Counted from the stretch's first letter, positions 25,626 through 34,912 are shown. The stretch: 64,000 bases of DNA from Hymenobacter terricola (GCF_017921975.2 NZ_JAGEMO020000023.1:62001-126000); one strand, 5' to 3'. Numbers and translations are program-made. The notes: generated by a model from the sequence alone, not told the origin.

Positions 25626-27143
25626 ATGTCTCTGCCTTCCGCCGCAAATAACGCTCCCCTCGCTTCAAGCCGCGCACCTTTGCTGCTGGCCGCGCTGTTG
25701 GCCGTGACCCTGCTCCGCCTGTGGCGACTGTCCGAAGCGGGCCCGCCGGATTATGATTCGGTACGCAACTGGCAGGTTATTCAGGAATTGGCGCATGGCA
25801 ATTTGGCGAACCTGTTTCATCACGGCAGTCCCGGGTTTCTGCTCCTGTATGTGCCGGTAGCAGTTCTGACGAAAAATTTTCTGGTTTTTCAATACCTCAA
25901 TGCGCTGCTCGGCGTGGTGGGGCTGGGCCTGTTTGCCGGTTGGGTAGCCTCCAAAGCCGACCTGAACGGCCCGGAATCTGCGGGACTTACCCTGCTGGCC
26001 GGTACGTCGCTGCTGCTCACCTTTTCGGGGCGCGATTTCACCATGAGCTCGGCCAGCCTCGTGGTGTTTACGGGGGTGCTGCGCAGCCATTACCTGCGGC
26101 TGCACCGGCCCAGCCCCATGGCCTTGGTGCGCGTGGCGCGCTGGGTGGCGGTGGGGCTGTGCATCAATTATAAGTTTCTGTTTGCGCTGCCCATCCTGGC
26201 CGTGCTGGAAGTGAGCCGGGCCGATGGCGTGTGGCGTCGGCGCAGCGTGGCCCGGGTGCTGCTGGTGCTGGCCGAGCCGTACGTTCTGTTTGGGGCCATG
26301 GGCGTGTTGGCGGGGCTGCCCTGGTATCGCTGGCTGGGGTTCTACATCCGCACGGTGGTGCCCCCGGCTGCCAACGTGGCCGGCCGGCAAGCCACGCTGC
26401 ACCTCGATGTGCTGTATTATTTCCGCTACCTGCTGGGCTACGAGTCGCCACTGCTGCTGGCGGGGCTGGCGCTGGCCGGCTGGCTGGCCTGGCGCGACTG
26501 GCGCGCCGGGCTGTGGGCCTGGCGGCGGCCATTGCCGCTGCTGGTGTACCTGCTGGTGTGGGCCGGCTGCCTGCTGGCGGGCATGTCGTTGCTGATAAAA
26601 GCCCCCCGGGGGCTGCTATTTGCCTTCCTGCCGCTGGCGGCATTGGCCGTGCTGAGTGGCCGGCGCGTGCTGCCCAAGTGGGGCTTGCTGCTGGTGTTGC
26701 TAATTGCGGTGGTCCCCAATATATTCCACATTCAGCAGACTTTATATGCGCCGCTGCCCACCCGGTACCCGCAGGTGGCGGCGTGGCTGCGGCAGCATGG
26801 CGCCACCAAAGTAGCCAGCACCGTGGGCCTGGGCCTGGCGCCATACTTGCGAAGCAATCAGCGGCTGGCCGTCATCACCGATGAGCACCAGCTGGCGGGC
26901 CTGCGCCGCCAGGGCTATCAATACGTGCTGCTCGATGGCTACTGGCGCGTGGCGGGCGTGGCGCGCTTCGATTCGTTGCGCCGCCAGCCCTTCGTGGCGG
27001 CGTGGCCGGCACCCCAGCTGCAGCAGCCGCTGCTGTTTCTGGAACATTCCGAATTCACGGGCCTGAGCTACGCCGAAACCCTGGCGGCCAGCCAGGTGGC
27101 TGCCACCGATACACTGCCGCTCCGGCTCTACCGGTTGCGGTAG
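25626..27143 (+). CDS. Polytopic membrane protein, GT-C glycosyltransferase-like
   Basis: This 505-residue integral membrane protein has about 10-12 hydrophobic segments between residues 20 and 375 and a C-terminal soluble part of about 130 residues. The first extracytoplasmic loop contains PPDYDSVRNWQVIQ, the place where GT-C enzymes (ArnT/PMT type, family GT39) keep their catalytic Asp. The loop then continues GNLANLFHHGSPGFLLLYVPV, also in that style. The C-terminal part holds VAAWLRQHGATKVASTVGLGLAPYL, reminiscent of other GT-C tails. The assignment rests on topology and this loop only. It is monocistronic between dtd (divergent) and the GDSL lipoprotein (convergent). Confidence 0.6.
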   Translation: MSLPSAANNAPLASSRAPLLLAALLAVTLLRLWRLSEAGPPDYDSVRNWQVIQELAHGNLANLFHHGSPGFLLLYVPVAVLTKNFLVFQYLNALLGVVGLGLFAGWVASKADLNGPESAGLTLLAGTSLLLTFSGRDFTMSSASLVVFTGVLRSHYLRLHRPSPMALVRVARWVAVGLCINYKFLFALPILAVLEVSRADGVWRRRSVARVLLVLAEPYVLFGAMGVLAGLPWYRWLGFYIRTVVPPAANVAGRQATLHLDVLYYFRYLLGYESPLLLAGLALAGWLAWRDWRAGLWAWRRPLPLLVYLLVWAGCLLAGMSLLIKAPRGLLFAFLPLAALAVLSGRRVLPKWGLLLVLLIAVVPNIFHIQQTLYAPLPTRYPQVAAWLRQHGATKVASTVGLGLAPYLRSNQRLAVITDEHQLAGLRRQGYQYVLLDGYWRVAGVARFDSLRRQPFVAAWPAPQLQQPLLFLEHSEFTGLSYAETLAASQVAATDTLPLRLYRLR

Positions 27144-27152
27144 CTGGTGCGG

Positions 27153-28553
27153 TTAGCGGGCCGTGGTGGGCAGGCTGTTGACGTCTACCGCCGGTATGTT
27201 GGCATGGTAGGCTTTGTTGATTGCGGTGATAAAAGCGTTAGCCACCAAGCCATTGCCGCGGGGCGTCAGCGAGTAGTAGTCCAGCGAGAAAACGTTGCCG
27301 CGTACCGGCTCTGCCGAATAGACCACCCCGCCAATAGAAATGGCATCGGCTACCTGGTTGAACAGCGACACATCCAAATCGAGGGTGCGCTTCGTGCCAG
27401 CCTCAGTAATGACGGGCATGAGGTACACGCCAGCCAGGCGGTCCAGCTCGTTGTTGTAGATAGTGAATACGTTGTTAATGCGGGCCAATTCGAGCACGCC
27501 GTCGAGCACGTCGGAGTTGCGCACGGGGTTACGAATGTCGCGGCCATACGGCAGCATCAGGGAAGTAGTGCCCACTACCACGCGGGTCAGCTGCCCTAGC
27601 CGGAGCAGCGCGGTAGCCAGCACGTAGTCGCTGTTGGTAATGTGCTGGCCCTCGCCGGAGCCAAACGGGTCCTCAATGTAAATCCGGGCCGTGTCGCCAA
27701 AGCTTTTTTGCAGGCGGGCCTCCAGGACCAGGCCCTGGCCTTGCCGGAGCAGGGGCAGGGTAATGATGGCGGGCAGCTTGGCGATGATGCCGGGCCGGCC
27801 ACCCGCCGTCAGCACGTCGAGAATCTTCTTGGCGTTGTTCTTCATCAGGGTGGTGTTGGGCAAGGCCCCGCATTGGCCACCGCTGCGCACGTAAGGCATT
27901 ACGTCGTCGAGGCCCTGAAAATAAGTGAAGAACGTGGCCGTGCTGGCGGCCGTGGTCACGGCTTGCAGGTAAGTGCGCGAGTCAGCGGCCGGCAGCAGGC
28001 GCTCGAAGTACGGGTTGAAGACGGAAGTAGGCGTCGCGGTGCTGGCGTTGCCCAGGTTCACGGTTTCAAGCTGGCTGAGCGTGATGCCTGGGACGCCCAG
28101 GTTCTGGGGCAGGGCACTGGAGGTGGTGCTTCGCGTGAGCACCCGCACGGTATCGGCGCCCCCGCAGGCGGCCGGGTTGATGAGGGTGCGTACCACAGCC
28201 TGGCCCGCTACGCGGCGCGTGCGCGGAAAGCCCGCCGCCGTAAAATCCACCAGGTCCAGATAGCCGGTTCCGGTGCCGGCGTCCAGCAGCGGCTGGGTGA
28301 AAGCGGCATTGGCGGTGACGCCTTGCAACTGCTTGGCCAGCAGGTTGGGGAAGGAATAGGTCTGGCTGGCCAGGGTGAAGCCGCCCTCGCTCAGCCCGGC
28401 CGTGTAGCTGTCGCCCACCGCTAGATAGTGGCTCACGTTGATGCCGGCCGTGGGAGTGGGCGTGTCCTGGCCCGGCGCGCAGGCATTCAGCAGCAGGGCA
28501 GTGGCGGCTACAAGCCCGGTACGGCTCCGGGAGTTCAGGCAAAAATTCTTCAT
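27153..28553 (-). CDS. SGNH/GDSL-type hydrolase lipoprotein
   Basis: This outer-membrane or periplasmic lipoprotein of 466 residues has a signal ending LLLNAC with lipid Cys25. It is followed by an SGNH hydrolase domain whose block I is AVGDSYTAG, with nucleophile Ser49. Such proteins are esterases or lipases; the substrate is unknown. ATG 28553 is preferred to an ATG 21 bases earlier because it gives the standard short basic N-terminus. It follows a FadL-type porin gene on the same strand, and the pairing of the two suggests handling of fatty-acid or hydrophobic esters. A period-7 repeat fills the 134-bp gap between them. Confidence 0.85.
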   Translation of the reverse strand: MKNFCLNSRSRTGLVAATALLLNACAPGQDTPTPTAGINVSHYLAVGDSYTAGLSEGGFTLASQTYSFPNLLAKQLQGVTANAAFTQPLLDAGTGTGYLDLVDFTAAGFPRTRRVAGQAVVRTLINPAACGGADTVRVLTRSTTSSALPQNLGVPGITLSQLETVNLGNASTATPTSVFNPYFERLLPAADSRTYLQAVTTAASTATFFTYFQGLDDVMPYVRSGGQCGALPNTTLMKNNAKKILDVLTAGGRPGIIAKLPAIITLPLLRQGQGLVLEARLQKSFGDTARIYIEDPFGSGEGQHITNSDYVLATALLRLGQLTRVVVGTTSLMLPYGRDIRNPVRNSDVLDGVLELARINNVFTIYNNELDRLAGVYLMPVITEAGTKRTLDLDVSLFNQVADAISIGGVVYSAEPVRGNVFSLDYYSLTPRGNGLVANAFITAINKAYHANIPAVDVNSLPTTAR

Positions 28554-28589
28554 CGCAAAAAACGAAAACAGCACGAGGATTGAGTTAAA

Positions 28590-28672
28590 GTGTTAGTCAT
28601 TAGTTAGCAGTTGTTAGTGGGCAGGCAACATCTTGGCCAACAACTAACAACGAGCAACTAACAACCTGTTTA
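28590..28672. repeat. Period-7 repeat array between fadL-like and GDSL genes
   Basis: On plus, GTTAGTC ATTAGTT occurs on the left and CAACTAA CAACGAG on the right, the latter roughly the inverse complement of the former. The coding (minus) strand near the GDSL start is G-poor. Confidence 0.75.
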
Positions 28673-28687
28673 CTTTTGAACGACTGC

Positions 28688-29932
28688 TTAGAAAGCCACC
28701 GCCACCCCTACCGAGGCGGTGTGGGTGGCGGTGCGGTAGGTGCCGCTCACGTTGGCTACCTGCTCCATCTGCTGGTTGGCGCGGGCGGTGCGCAGCTGGC
28801 CGTAGTCGAAGGCATAAGCGGCTTCCAGGGCGAAGCGGCTGCTGAGCTGGTAGCTCAGGCCCGCCGAAGCGCAGATGCGGTTGGCGTCGATGAATTCGGG
28901 GCTGATGTATTCGTCGCGGATGGGGGTTTCGTCGTAATGGAAGCCGCCCAGGATGGTGAGCTTGGGGCTGGCCTGGTATTCGGCGCCCACCCGGAAGGCC
29001 AGGGCGTCCTCGTAGCGGCGGGCGGTGCTGACGCGGTGGGCCGGCGTGCTGCCATTCGCGGCCACGTCCAGCTTCAGCGAATCGAGCGTGCTCCAGCCGC
29101 TGAGGGCGAAATCAAACGTGAGCAGTAGTTTTTTGGTGATGCGGTCGGCAATGCCCACCGACAGCGTGCTGGGCAGGTTAAGCTGGGTTTTGAAGCTGGA
29201 ACTGGCCGGGTTCAGGGCCGCGTCGCGGGCGGGCACGCCGGTGCTGGTGGCCGTGCCGTTGTTCATTTTCAGCTGCACGCCGCTGCGGTAGCTGATGCCG
29301 AAGGCCAGGTTGTCGCCAGTGCGGCCGTAGAGGCCCACGTTCACGCCGTAGCCCGAGCCGCTGCTGCTGAACTGCGACTGCGCCGCGGGGTCGTCGTACT
29401 GGCCCAGGGCCCGCCGCTGGCTATACTTGCCGTAGGCGTACACGAAGCCCACGCCGGCGCTGAAGTTGTCGTTCAGCCGGAAGCCCACCGTGGGCTGCGC
29501 AAAGTAGGTGTTGAGCTGGCTTTCCTGCACCACCGAGCGGCCTTCCCAGCCGTTGGGCCACTTGGTGTGGTAGCCGTAGGGCGTGGTGAGGGCCAGGCCG
29601 ATGCTCACGCGCTTGCTCACGGCGCCGGTGGCGTAGAAGTAGCCGCCGGGCTGGATGGTCAGCTCCTGGTCGGTGCGCCGGTAGGTGTCCTGGCCAACGA
29701 ACGAGGCGCGCCGAATCTGGCCGATGCCGCCCAGGCTGACACGGATGAGGGAGTCGCCCCAGGCCCCGAGCAGGCCGGGGTTGGTGCTCAGGCCGGCAAT
29801 GCTGTTGATGTACGCCGTGCTGGCCCCGCCCAGCCCCATTACGCGGGCCCCCTGCGGGCCGGTATCGAACCCCCCGGCCGAAGCCGTCAATCCAAAGAAG
29901 ACAGGAACCAAAGAAAGAAAACGTAGGCGCAT
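28688..29932 (-). CDS. OMPP1/FadL/TodX-family outer-membrane transporter
   Basis: This 414-residue beta-barrel protein is predicted to let hydrophobic compounds such as fatty acids across the outer membrane. The signal peptide (about 1-20) is followed by GGFDTGPQGARVMGLGGASTAYI, the FadL-type N-terminal hatch with its invariant glycine-rich turn and the SxxxNPG element (LSTNPGLLG). Later strands include LALTTPYGYHTKWPNGWEG, typical of the family. The protein ends in phenylalanine, as barrel proteins do. An exact -7 element (TACTTTTG) lies 30 bp before the ATG. It forms an operon with the GDSL lipoprotein. Confidence 0.9.
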   Translation of the reverse strand: MRLRFLSLVPVFFGLTASAGGFDTGPQGARVMGLGGASTAYINSIAGLSTNPGLLGAWGDSLIRVSLGGIGQIRRASFVGQDTYRRTDQELTIQPGGYFYATGAVSKRVSIGLALTTPYGYHTKWPNGWEGRSVVQESQLNTYFAQPTVGFRLNDNFSAGVGFVYAYGKYSQRRALGQYDDPAAQSQFSSSGSGYGVNVGLYGRTGDNLAFGISYRSGVQLKMNNGTATSTGVPARDAALNPASSSFKTQLNLPSTLSVGIADRITKKLLLTFDFALSGWSTLDSLKLDVAANGSTPAHRVSTARRYEDALAFRVGAEYQASPKLTILGGFHYDETPIRDEYISPEFIDANRICASAGLSYQLSSRFALEAAYAFDYGQLRTARANQQMEQVANVSGTYRTATHTASVGVAVAF

Positions 29933-29961
29933 ACGGACGGTTTTGCGGAAAATTTAGCAAA

Positions 29962-29969
29962 CAAAAGTA
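29962..29969 (-). promoter_or_regulatory. -7 element of the FadL-like gene
   Basis: TACTTTTG on minus (29969-29962) matches TAnnTTTG exactly, 30 bp before the start codon. No clear TTTG was found about 20 bp further up. Confidence 0.5.
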
Positions 29970-30132
29970 CGCAGCCGGACGGTAGCGCGGGCCACCCGGC
30001 GGCCGAACTCTGTGAAGATTAACAATTAGGCCTCGCCGGCCAGCTGCACCGACGCCGGCAACATTCCTGGCGACCTCAACAGCAGCCCCACAGCCGGTTG
30101 GTTTAACTAATGAATTCAGTAATTTAGATTTT

Positions 30133-30510
30133 ATGATACTTAAGCAAATGAGCCTCCCTGCCGCCCGCTGCTGGCGTGGGAGCCACGCCGGGGCGCTGCT
30201 CCTCACCGCCAGCCTGCTCACGGGCTGCATGAGCACGCGCATCGTGACCTTGGCCAACGACTGCGGGGCGATGGCCAAGGACCCCAACTTCCGCGTGGTG
30301 CGCAAGTCGTACTGGTGGGGCCTGCAAAAGCAGGTGGACTTCGACCCCAAGTGCGACCCGCGCTCCAACCACCTGAACGCCGTGGAAGTGCGCACCTCGT
30401 TTGGGCAGTACGTGCTGGCGGGCGTCACGCTGGGCATCGTGCAGCGGCAGTACCTGTGGTGGTGCTGCACGCCCTACCGGCCCGAGGTCGGCCCCATCGG
30501 CCCCCGCTGA
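30133..30510 (+). CDS. Small lipoprotein, possibly Bor-like
   Basis: A 125-residue lipoprotein with a long N-terminus: signal GALLLTASLLTGC gives lipid Cys32, or internal ATG 30151 would shorten it by six residues. The mature part has paired cysteines (NDCG and PKCD) and NHLNAVEVRTSFGQYVLAGVTLGIVQ. The last part resembles the C-terminal pattern of phage lambda Bor-family lipoproteins, but the match is weak and made by eye. It precedes the FAD oxidase by 35 bp on the same strand. The function is unknown. Confidence 0.6.
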   Translation: MILKQMSLPAARCWRGSHAGALLLTASLLTGCMSTRIVTLANDCGAMAKDPNFRVVRKSYWWGLQKQVDFDPKCDPRSNHLNAVEVRTSFGQYVLAGVTLGIVQRQYLWWCCTPYRPEVGPIGPR

Positions 30511-30545
30511 TTCCGGTTTCTGTTCCTCTTTTTCTATTTGAAACG

Positions 30546-32210
30546 ATGACTCCGCTTCCCAATGGCCTGGCCGCGCACCCCATGGCGCAGCTCGAAAACC
30601 GCCACGAAAACTTCGTGCAGCCGCTCGTCTCTTCGGCCTGCTTTCGGCTCACCATTCCCGACGTGCCCACCTTGCCCGGCGGCCAACCCGACGCCTACAC
30701 GATGTACCGCCAGACGACGGCCAACTTCCAGTGGCTGATTTCCTTCGGTATTGCGCAAAAAGTACGGCTGCGGGCCCTGGGCAGCAATTGGTCGTTCACG
30801 AAAGTGGGGTATTCCGACGGCGGCATCATCGACACCACGGCTTTGCAACTGTCCTTCGGCTTGCAGCCCAGCATGGTGGCCGAGGCCTACCAGCGGGCCG
30901 GGCACCGCGCCGAAGACCTGTGGTTTACGCAGTGCGGCAGCACCATTATCGGGCTCGAAGAACGGCTGGAAAGCCACGGCAAGTCCCTGCGCGCCTCGGG
31001 GGCCAGCAACGGGCAGACCATCGCGGGGGCTACTTCCACGGGCACCCACGGGGCGGCTTTTGGCACGGGCGCCGTGCACGATACCGTGGTGGGCCTGCAC
31101 CTGGTGTGCGGCCCCGACCGCCACGTCTGGCTGGAACGCGCCTCCAACCCGGTGGCCTCGGCCGCGCTCACCGACTGGCTGGGCGTGACCGAAGTGCTGC
31201 GCGACGACGCCTTATTTAACGCCGCCGTGGTGAGTTTTGGCAGCTTTGGATTTATCCACGGAATGCTGCTGGAAGTGGAAGACAAGTTTCTGCTGGAAGA
31301 CTACAGCGCCAAGCGCGTGCCGTACGATGCCGGCCTGCAGCGGGCCATGGCGCACCAGGATTTCAGCAGCCTGACCGGGCCGTTGCACCTGCCGCCGGCC
31401 ACGCCCACGCACCGGCCCTGGCACTTCCAGCTGATTGTGAACGTGCACCAAATCGACCTCAGCGGCACCGACCCCAAGCGGGCGCCCTACGTGCGCATCT
31501 ACTACCACGCGCCTTACCGGCCCAACTACCCGCACCATAAGGACCCCGCTGGCTATACCTACGGCGACGACACGATGGGCATCATCAAAGTGGTGCTCAA
31601 TACCATCGGCAACGCCGTGCCCGCGCTGGTGCCGGCCCTGGTCAACAAGCTGTACCCCATTGCGCTGGAAGACACCAACGGCACGGCCGGCACCATGAGC
31701 GAGACGTTCGGCAACACCAACATCCGGGGCAAGGCGGCCAGCGCCGCCATCGGCCTCAACGCCACCGACAGCCCCCGCGTGCTGGCCGAAATCGTGGCCC
31801 TGAATGCCGAACATCCCTTTCCCGGCATCGCGGCGCTGCGCTACGTGAAGGGCACCCGCGCCACGCTGGGCTTCACGCGCTGGCCCGTGACGTGCGTGCT
31901 GGAGCTCGACGGCATCGAATCGAACCTCACCCACGAGTTTTTCCAGAAAGCCTGGGACCGGCTCGAAGCCCTCGGCATTCCCTACACCCTGCACTGGGGC
32001 AAAATCAACTTCAACCTCACCCCGCCGCGCCTGCGCCGGATGTACGGCAGCGCCGCCGTAGAAAGCTGGCTGCAAGCCCGCTACCGCCTGCTGCCCGACG
32101 CGGCTACCCGCGCCGTGTTCACCAATGAATTCATGGAAAACTGCGGGCTGAACCTGGCCCCCACGCCTTTGCCAGTGGTCCCGGTCGCGCCGCCGGTGGC
32201 CGTTGCCTAA
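30546..32210 (+). CDS. FAD-linked oxidase (VAO/PCMH family)
   Basis: A 554-residue flavoprotein with a PCMH-type FAD-binding domain. The FAD-contact segment is KVRLRALGSNWSF and then SGASNGQTIAGATSTGTHGA, where the glycine-rich PCMH core lies. The C-terminal substrate domain resembles sugar-lactone oxidases (D-arabinono-1,4-lactone oxidase type). There is no signal peptide. ATG 30546 follows a pyrimidine-rich leader; the open frame extends upstream into the lipoprotein gene but without a better start. The substrate is unknown; aldonolactones are a guess from the family. It converges on mltG with a 5-bp gap. Confidence 0.8.
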   Translation: MTPLPNGLAAHPMAQLENRHENFVQPLVSSACFRLTIPDVPTLPGGQPDAYTMYRQTTANFQWLISFGIAQKVRLRALGSNWSFTKVGYSDGGIIDTTALQLSFGLQPSMVAEAYQRAGHRAEDLWFTQCGSTIIGLEERLESHGKSLRASGASNGQTIAGATSTGTHGAAFGTGAVHDTVVGLHLVCGPDRHVWLERASNPVASAALTDWLGVTEVLRDDALFNAAVVSFGSFGFIHGMLLEVEDKFLLEDYSAKRVPYDAGLQRAMAHQDFSSLTGPLHLPPATPTHRPWHFQLIVNVHQIDLSGTDPKRAPYVRIYYHAPYRPNYPHHKDPAGYTYGDDTMGIIKVVLNTIGNAVPALVPALVNKLYPIALEDTNGTAGTMSETFGNTNIRGKAASAAIGLNATDSPRVLAEIVALNAEHPFPGIAALRYVKGTRATLGFTRWPVTCVLELDGIESNLTHEFFQKAWDRLEALGIPYTLHWGKINFNLTPPRLRRMYGSAAVESWLQARYRLLPDAATRAVFTNEFMENCGLNLAPTPLPVVPVAPPVAVA

Positions 32211-32215
32211 GGCCG

Positions 32216-33250
32216 TTACCGCTTCACCCCCAGGCTATCGAGCCGGTGCTGGTAGCGGCGGGCATTGAGCTTGTGCTGCTTATAGGTTTCGGCAAAATCC
32301 GAGAAGCCGCTGCCGTCGGGGCGGGCGCAGAAAAACAGGTTTTTGTTATGCGCCGGCTTCAGCACGGCCAGCAGCGAGCCGGGCAGGGGCGTGGTGATGG
32401 GGCCGGGCGGCAGGCCTTTGTGGCGGTAGGTGTTGTAGGGCGAATCGACTTTTTTGTCCACGTTCAGCACGCGCTTGCGGGAGCCCAGGCCGTGCAGGGG
32501 CCAGAGCAGCGTGGGGTCGGCTTGCAGGGGCTGGCCGTTGCGCAGGCGGTTGAGGTATACGGCGGCGATGAGCGGCTTATCGGTGGGCTGGGCCGTTTCG
32601 CGCTGCACGATGCTGGCCAGCACGCTCACCTGCACGCGGCTCATCTTCAGCGAGTCGGCCCGCGCCTGCCGCTCGGGCCGCCAGAAGCGCCGGTAGCGGG
32701 CGGCCACCGAATCCAGGAAAACCGGCGCGCTGGTGTTCCACAGCAGTCGGTACGGGCCAGGAATAAACAGGGTCCGGATGGTGCAGGTATCGAGGTGGTA
32801 GCGGCTTTGCAGCCCGGCATTATCGCCCAGCAGCAGCTCCAGCTTGAAGGAGTCGGTTTCCAGCTGCCGGCTCAGCTGGCGCGGCAGCCGGTCGATGTAA
32901 TGGAATGGTTTCAGCTCAAACCGCACGGTGTCCTGCCGGCCAAACAGCAGCATCCGCACGAGGTCCACATTCCCCATATTCGGGTCGAGCCGGTAGCGGC
33001 CGGGCTTCACATGCGCCGGGTAGTCGTGGTGCTCCGCCACCCAGCGGAAAGTGCCGGGCTCCACCAGCAGCTGCTGTTTTTGCAATGAGTCGAGCACCGC
33101 CGCGTAGCCCGTGCCGGTGCGGATGTAGAGGTAGGCCGGGCCTTCGGCAAATGCCGTCACGTTGGGTCGGTAGGCCACCCGCCATACCGCGTAGCCGCCC
33201 GCGCCCAGCAGCAGCAAGCATATTCCCCCAATCAATAAGCCGCGCCGCAT
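32216..33250 (-). CDS. mltG: Endolytic peptidoglycan transglycosylase
   Basis: MltG cleaves nascent glycan strands at the cytoplasmic membrane and sets their length. The 344-residue protein has one N-terminal membrane anchor (about 5-27). It also has a LysM-like region and the YceG core with catalytic Glu218 in LASIVQRET. The conserved LQADPTLLWPL, SPYNTYRHKGLPPGPI and C-terminal FSDFAETYKQHKLN follow. Its ATG overlaps the stop of the regulator gene upstream by one base (TGATG), so the two are translationally coupled. That coupling of a cell-wall gene with a carbon-metabolism regulator is unusual. Confidence 0.94.
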   Translation of the reverse strand: MRRGLLIGGICLLLLGAGGYAVWRVAYRPNVTAFAEGPAYLYIRTGTGYAAVLDSLQKQQLLVEPGTFRWVAEHHDYPAHVKPGRYRLDPNMGNVDLVRMLLFGRQDTVRFELKPFHYIDRLPRQLSRQLETDSFKLELLLGDNAGLQSRYHLDTCTIRTLFIPGPYRLLWNTSAPVFLDSVAARYRRFWRPERQARADSLKMSRVQVSVLASIVQRETAQPTDKPLIAAVYLNRLRNGQPLQADPTLLWPLHGLGSRKRVLNVDKKVDSPYNTYRHKGLPPGPITTPLPGSLLAVLKPAHNKNLFFCARPDGSGFSDFAETYKQHKLNARRYQHRLDSLGVKR

Positions 33251-34755
33251 CAGGAATTCCCCTGGACTAAGGCCTCCACGGCCGCCTCAAAGGCTGCTTT
33301 TTCCGCCAGCCGCACGATTTCCGTGGGCGCGGCGGCGCGCGATTCGCAGTCGGGAATGGGGCAGCGCTCGCAGGTTTCGTTCACGATGCGGAAAGGCAGG
33401 GCCGGGTCGGCCAGAAAGCGGACGTGGGCGCGCAGGTTGCCGTCGCAGCGCAGGCCCACGGTCACGCTCAGGGCCGGCTGGGTGGGCGTGCCGGCGCGGG
33501 CCAGCGTAAAGCACAGGTACTCATCCTCGGTGCCGAAATAGCGCGAGCGTTGGGCCCCGGCCACGGTCACGGGCGCGGCGGCGGTATCGGGCACGGGGAG
33601 GGCGCGGGCCTCGTCCATCAGGCGCAGGCTCACCCAGCGGCGGCAGTAATGCTCGTTCAGCTCGTTGCCGTGCGGGTTGTGCAGGCGTGCCAGGTGCAGC
33701 TCCTTGGTTAGCTCGAAGGGCGTGCTGGCGTCAGTTTGGTCGAAGCGCAGGAAGAACAAACTTTGCAGGCCAAAATGGCGCGGCAGCAGCGTGGTGAGGC
33801 GCTGCATGAACATCTCGGGGCTCACGTCGTACTGCGTCATCAGGTCCAGCAGCAGGTCCGGGCTCCACTTTTTGGCCCCAAAAACCTTCTTCACGTCGCG
33901 CAGCAGGCTTTCTTCCTCCATCAGCAGCGCCCCGGCAAAGTAGGACGCCTTGAAGTTGTTCAGCACCACATCAAAGGTGCTCACCTGCGGGCTGCTGCTC
34001 ACGTAGGGCCGCTCGGTCAGCTTCAGGTAGTTGAAGGCCACCTCGCGCCCCAGCACAAAGGCCTGCTGGCCCCGGCTCAGGCCCGGCCGCATCAGCAGGC
34101 GCCTGGCCTTGGGCTGGAAAACCGACCGTAACCGGGCCTGCTGGGCCACCGGGTGCTGGCCCAGCGTCTCACGGTCCAGCGTATAGCCGTATTCTTCGGT
34201 CAGCACGCGCTCCAATTGGCCGAGGTCAAACGGCGCGGCGGTGCTCAGCTGGTTGCTGCCCACGAAAGCCCGCACGTCCTGCTCCACGTCCTCGAAATAG
34301 TTGTCGTGCATCTCCTGAAACGAGCGCAGCGCGGCCAGAAACAGATGCTCCTGGCGCATCTCGTAGTTGCGCGCAATCTCGAAGATGGTGCTGATGAAGG
34401 CATTCATCCGGGCCGGCGCGTTGGCAATCAGCTCGATGATGCGGGCCGGCTCCAGGCCGTACATCTCCAGCGGAAATTCCTTCAGCAGCTTGGAGTTGAG
34501 CAGCTCGCCGATGGGTTCCAGCCGGCGCGGCAGCTCCAGCGACGTGAGTTGGTCGTAGCGTACGTCCAGGGCCTTGCTCAGGCTCAGAATCTTGTCGGCC
34601 TTGGGGTACTTCTTGCCCTTCTCAATCTCGTTCAGGTAGCTCACCGATACGTCGCAGACCCGCGCCAACTCGGCCGGGCTGAGGGCGCGCTCCTGCCGCA
34701 GCTCGCGCAGCTTCAAGCCAAAAATGAGGCGGACGACCTGGCCGTGATTGAGCAT
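33250..34755 (-). CDS. RamB-type XRE-family regulator (short-chain fatty-acyl regulator)
   Basis: A 501-residue DNA-binding regulator. Residues about 11-66 are an XRE helix-turn-helix (LRELRQERALSPAELARVCDVSVSYLNEIEKGKKYPK). The middle (about 200-360) resembles the IrrE/ImmA-like region but no HExxH metalloprotease motif was seen. The C-terminal region contains a CERCPIPDCESR cysteine cluster, as in the DUF2083/short-chain fatty-acyl regulator group (RamB, PrpR). RamB of Corynebacterium controls isocitrate lyase and malate synthase genes; here both lie divergently next door. The specific target is therefore a strong inference. A period-8 repeat sits directly before its start. Confidence 0.88.
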   Translation of the reverse strand: MLNHGQVVRLIFGLKLRELRQERALSPAELARVCDVSVSYLNEIEKGKKYPKADKILSLSKALDVRYDQLTSLELPRRLEPIGELLNSKLLKEFPLEMYGLEPARIIELIANAPARMNAFISTIFEIARNYEMRQEHLFLAALRSFQEMHDNYFEDVEQDVRAFVGSNQLSTAAPFDLGQLERVLTEEYGYTLDRETLGQHPVAQQARLRSVFQPKARRLLMRPGLSRGQQAFVLGREVAFNYLKLTERPYVSSSPQVSTFDVVLNNFKASYFAGALLMEEESLLRDVKKVFGAKKWSPDLLLDLMTQYDVSPEMFMQRLTTLLPRHFGLQSLFFLRFDQTDASTPFELTKELHLARLHNPHGNELNEHYCRRWVSLRLMDEARALPVPDTAAAPVTVAGAQRSRYFGTEDEYLCFTLARAGTPTQPALSVTVGLRCDGNLRAHVRFLADPALPFRIVNETCERCPIPDCESRAAAPTEIVRLAEKAAFEAAVEALVQGNS

Positions 34756-34790
34756 ATGTTGATTTGCTGATTATTTATTGTGCTGATGGG
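34756..34790. repeat. Period-8 repeat before the regulator gene
   Basis: On plus, TTGCTGAT and GTGCTGAT alternate in 8-bp steps with GATT-like units. On the coding strand this reads as ATCAGC/ATCAAC units running up to the ATG. Confidence 0.65.
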
Positions 34791-34898
34791 CTGCCTTCAG
34801 AAAGGCCAAAATACGCTTCCAAATAATAAAGAAAGCAGTTTTTGAATTGTGCAGAGGGCGAGTGCAAAGGTGCGGCTGCTAGCAAATTTTATTATTTT

Positions 34899-34912
34899 AG
34901 CGAATATTCGCT
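34899..34912. promoter_or_regulatory. Palindrome, candidate operator between regulator and aceB
   Basis: AGCGAATATTCGCT is a perfect 14-bp palindrome; a half site ATTCGCT recurs at 34923-34929. It lies about 22-35 bp upstream of the -7 element TATGTTTG, so a bound protein would overlap the -33 region. Assignment to the RamB-type regulator is inference. Confidence 0.5.

Noticed and set aside
30315..30545. Upstream extension of the FAD oxidase frame
   Set aside because: Overlaps the small lipoprotein in another frame and has no conserved sequence; ATG 30546 is used.
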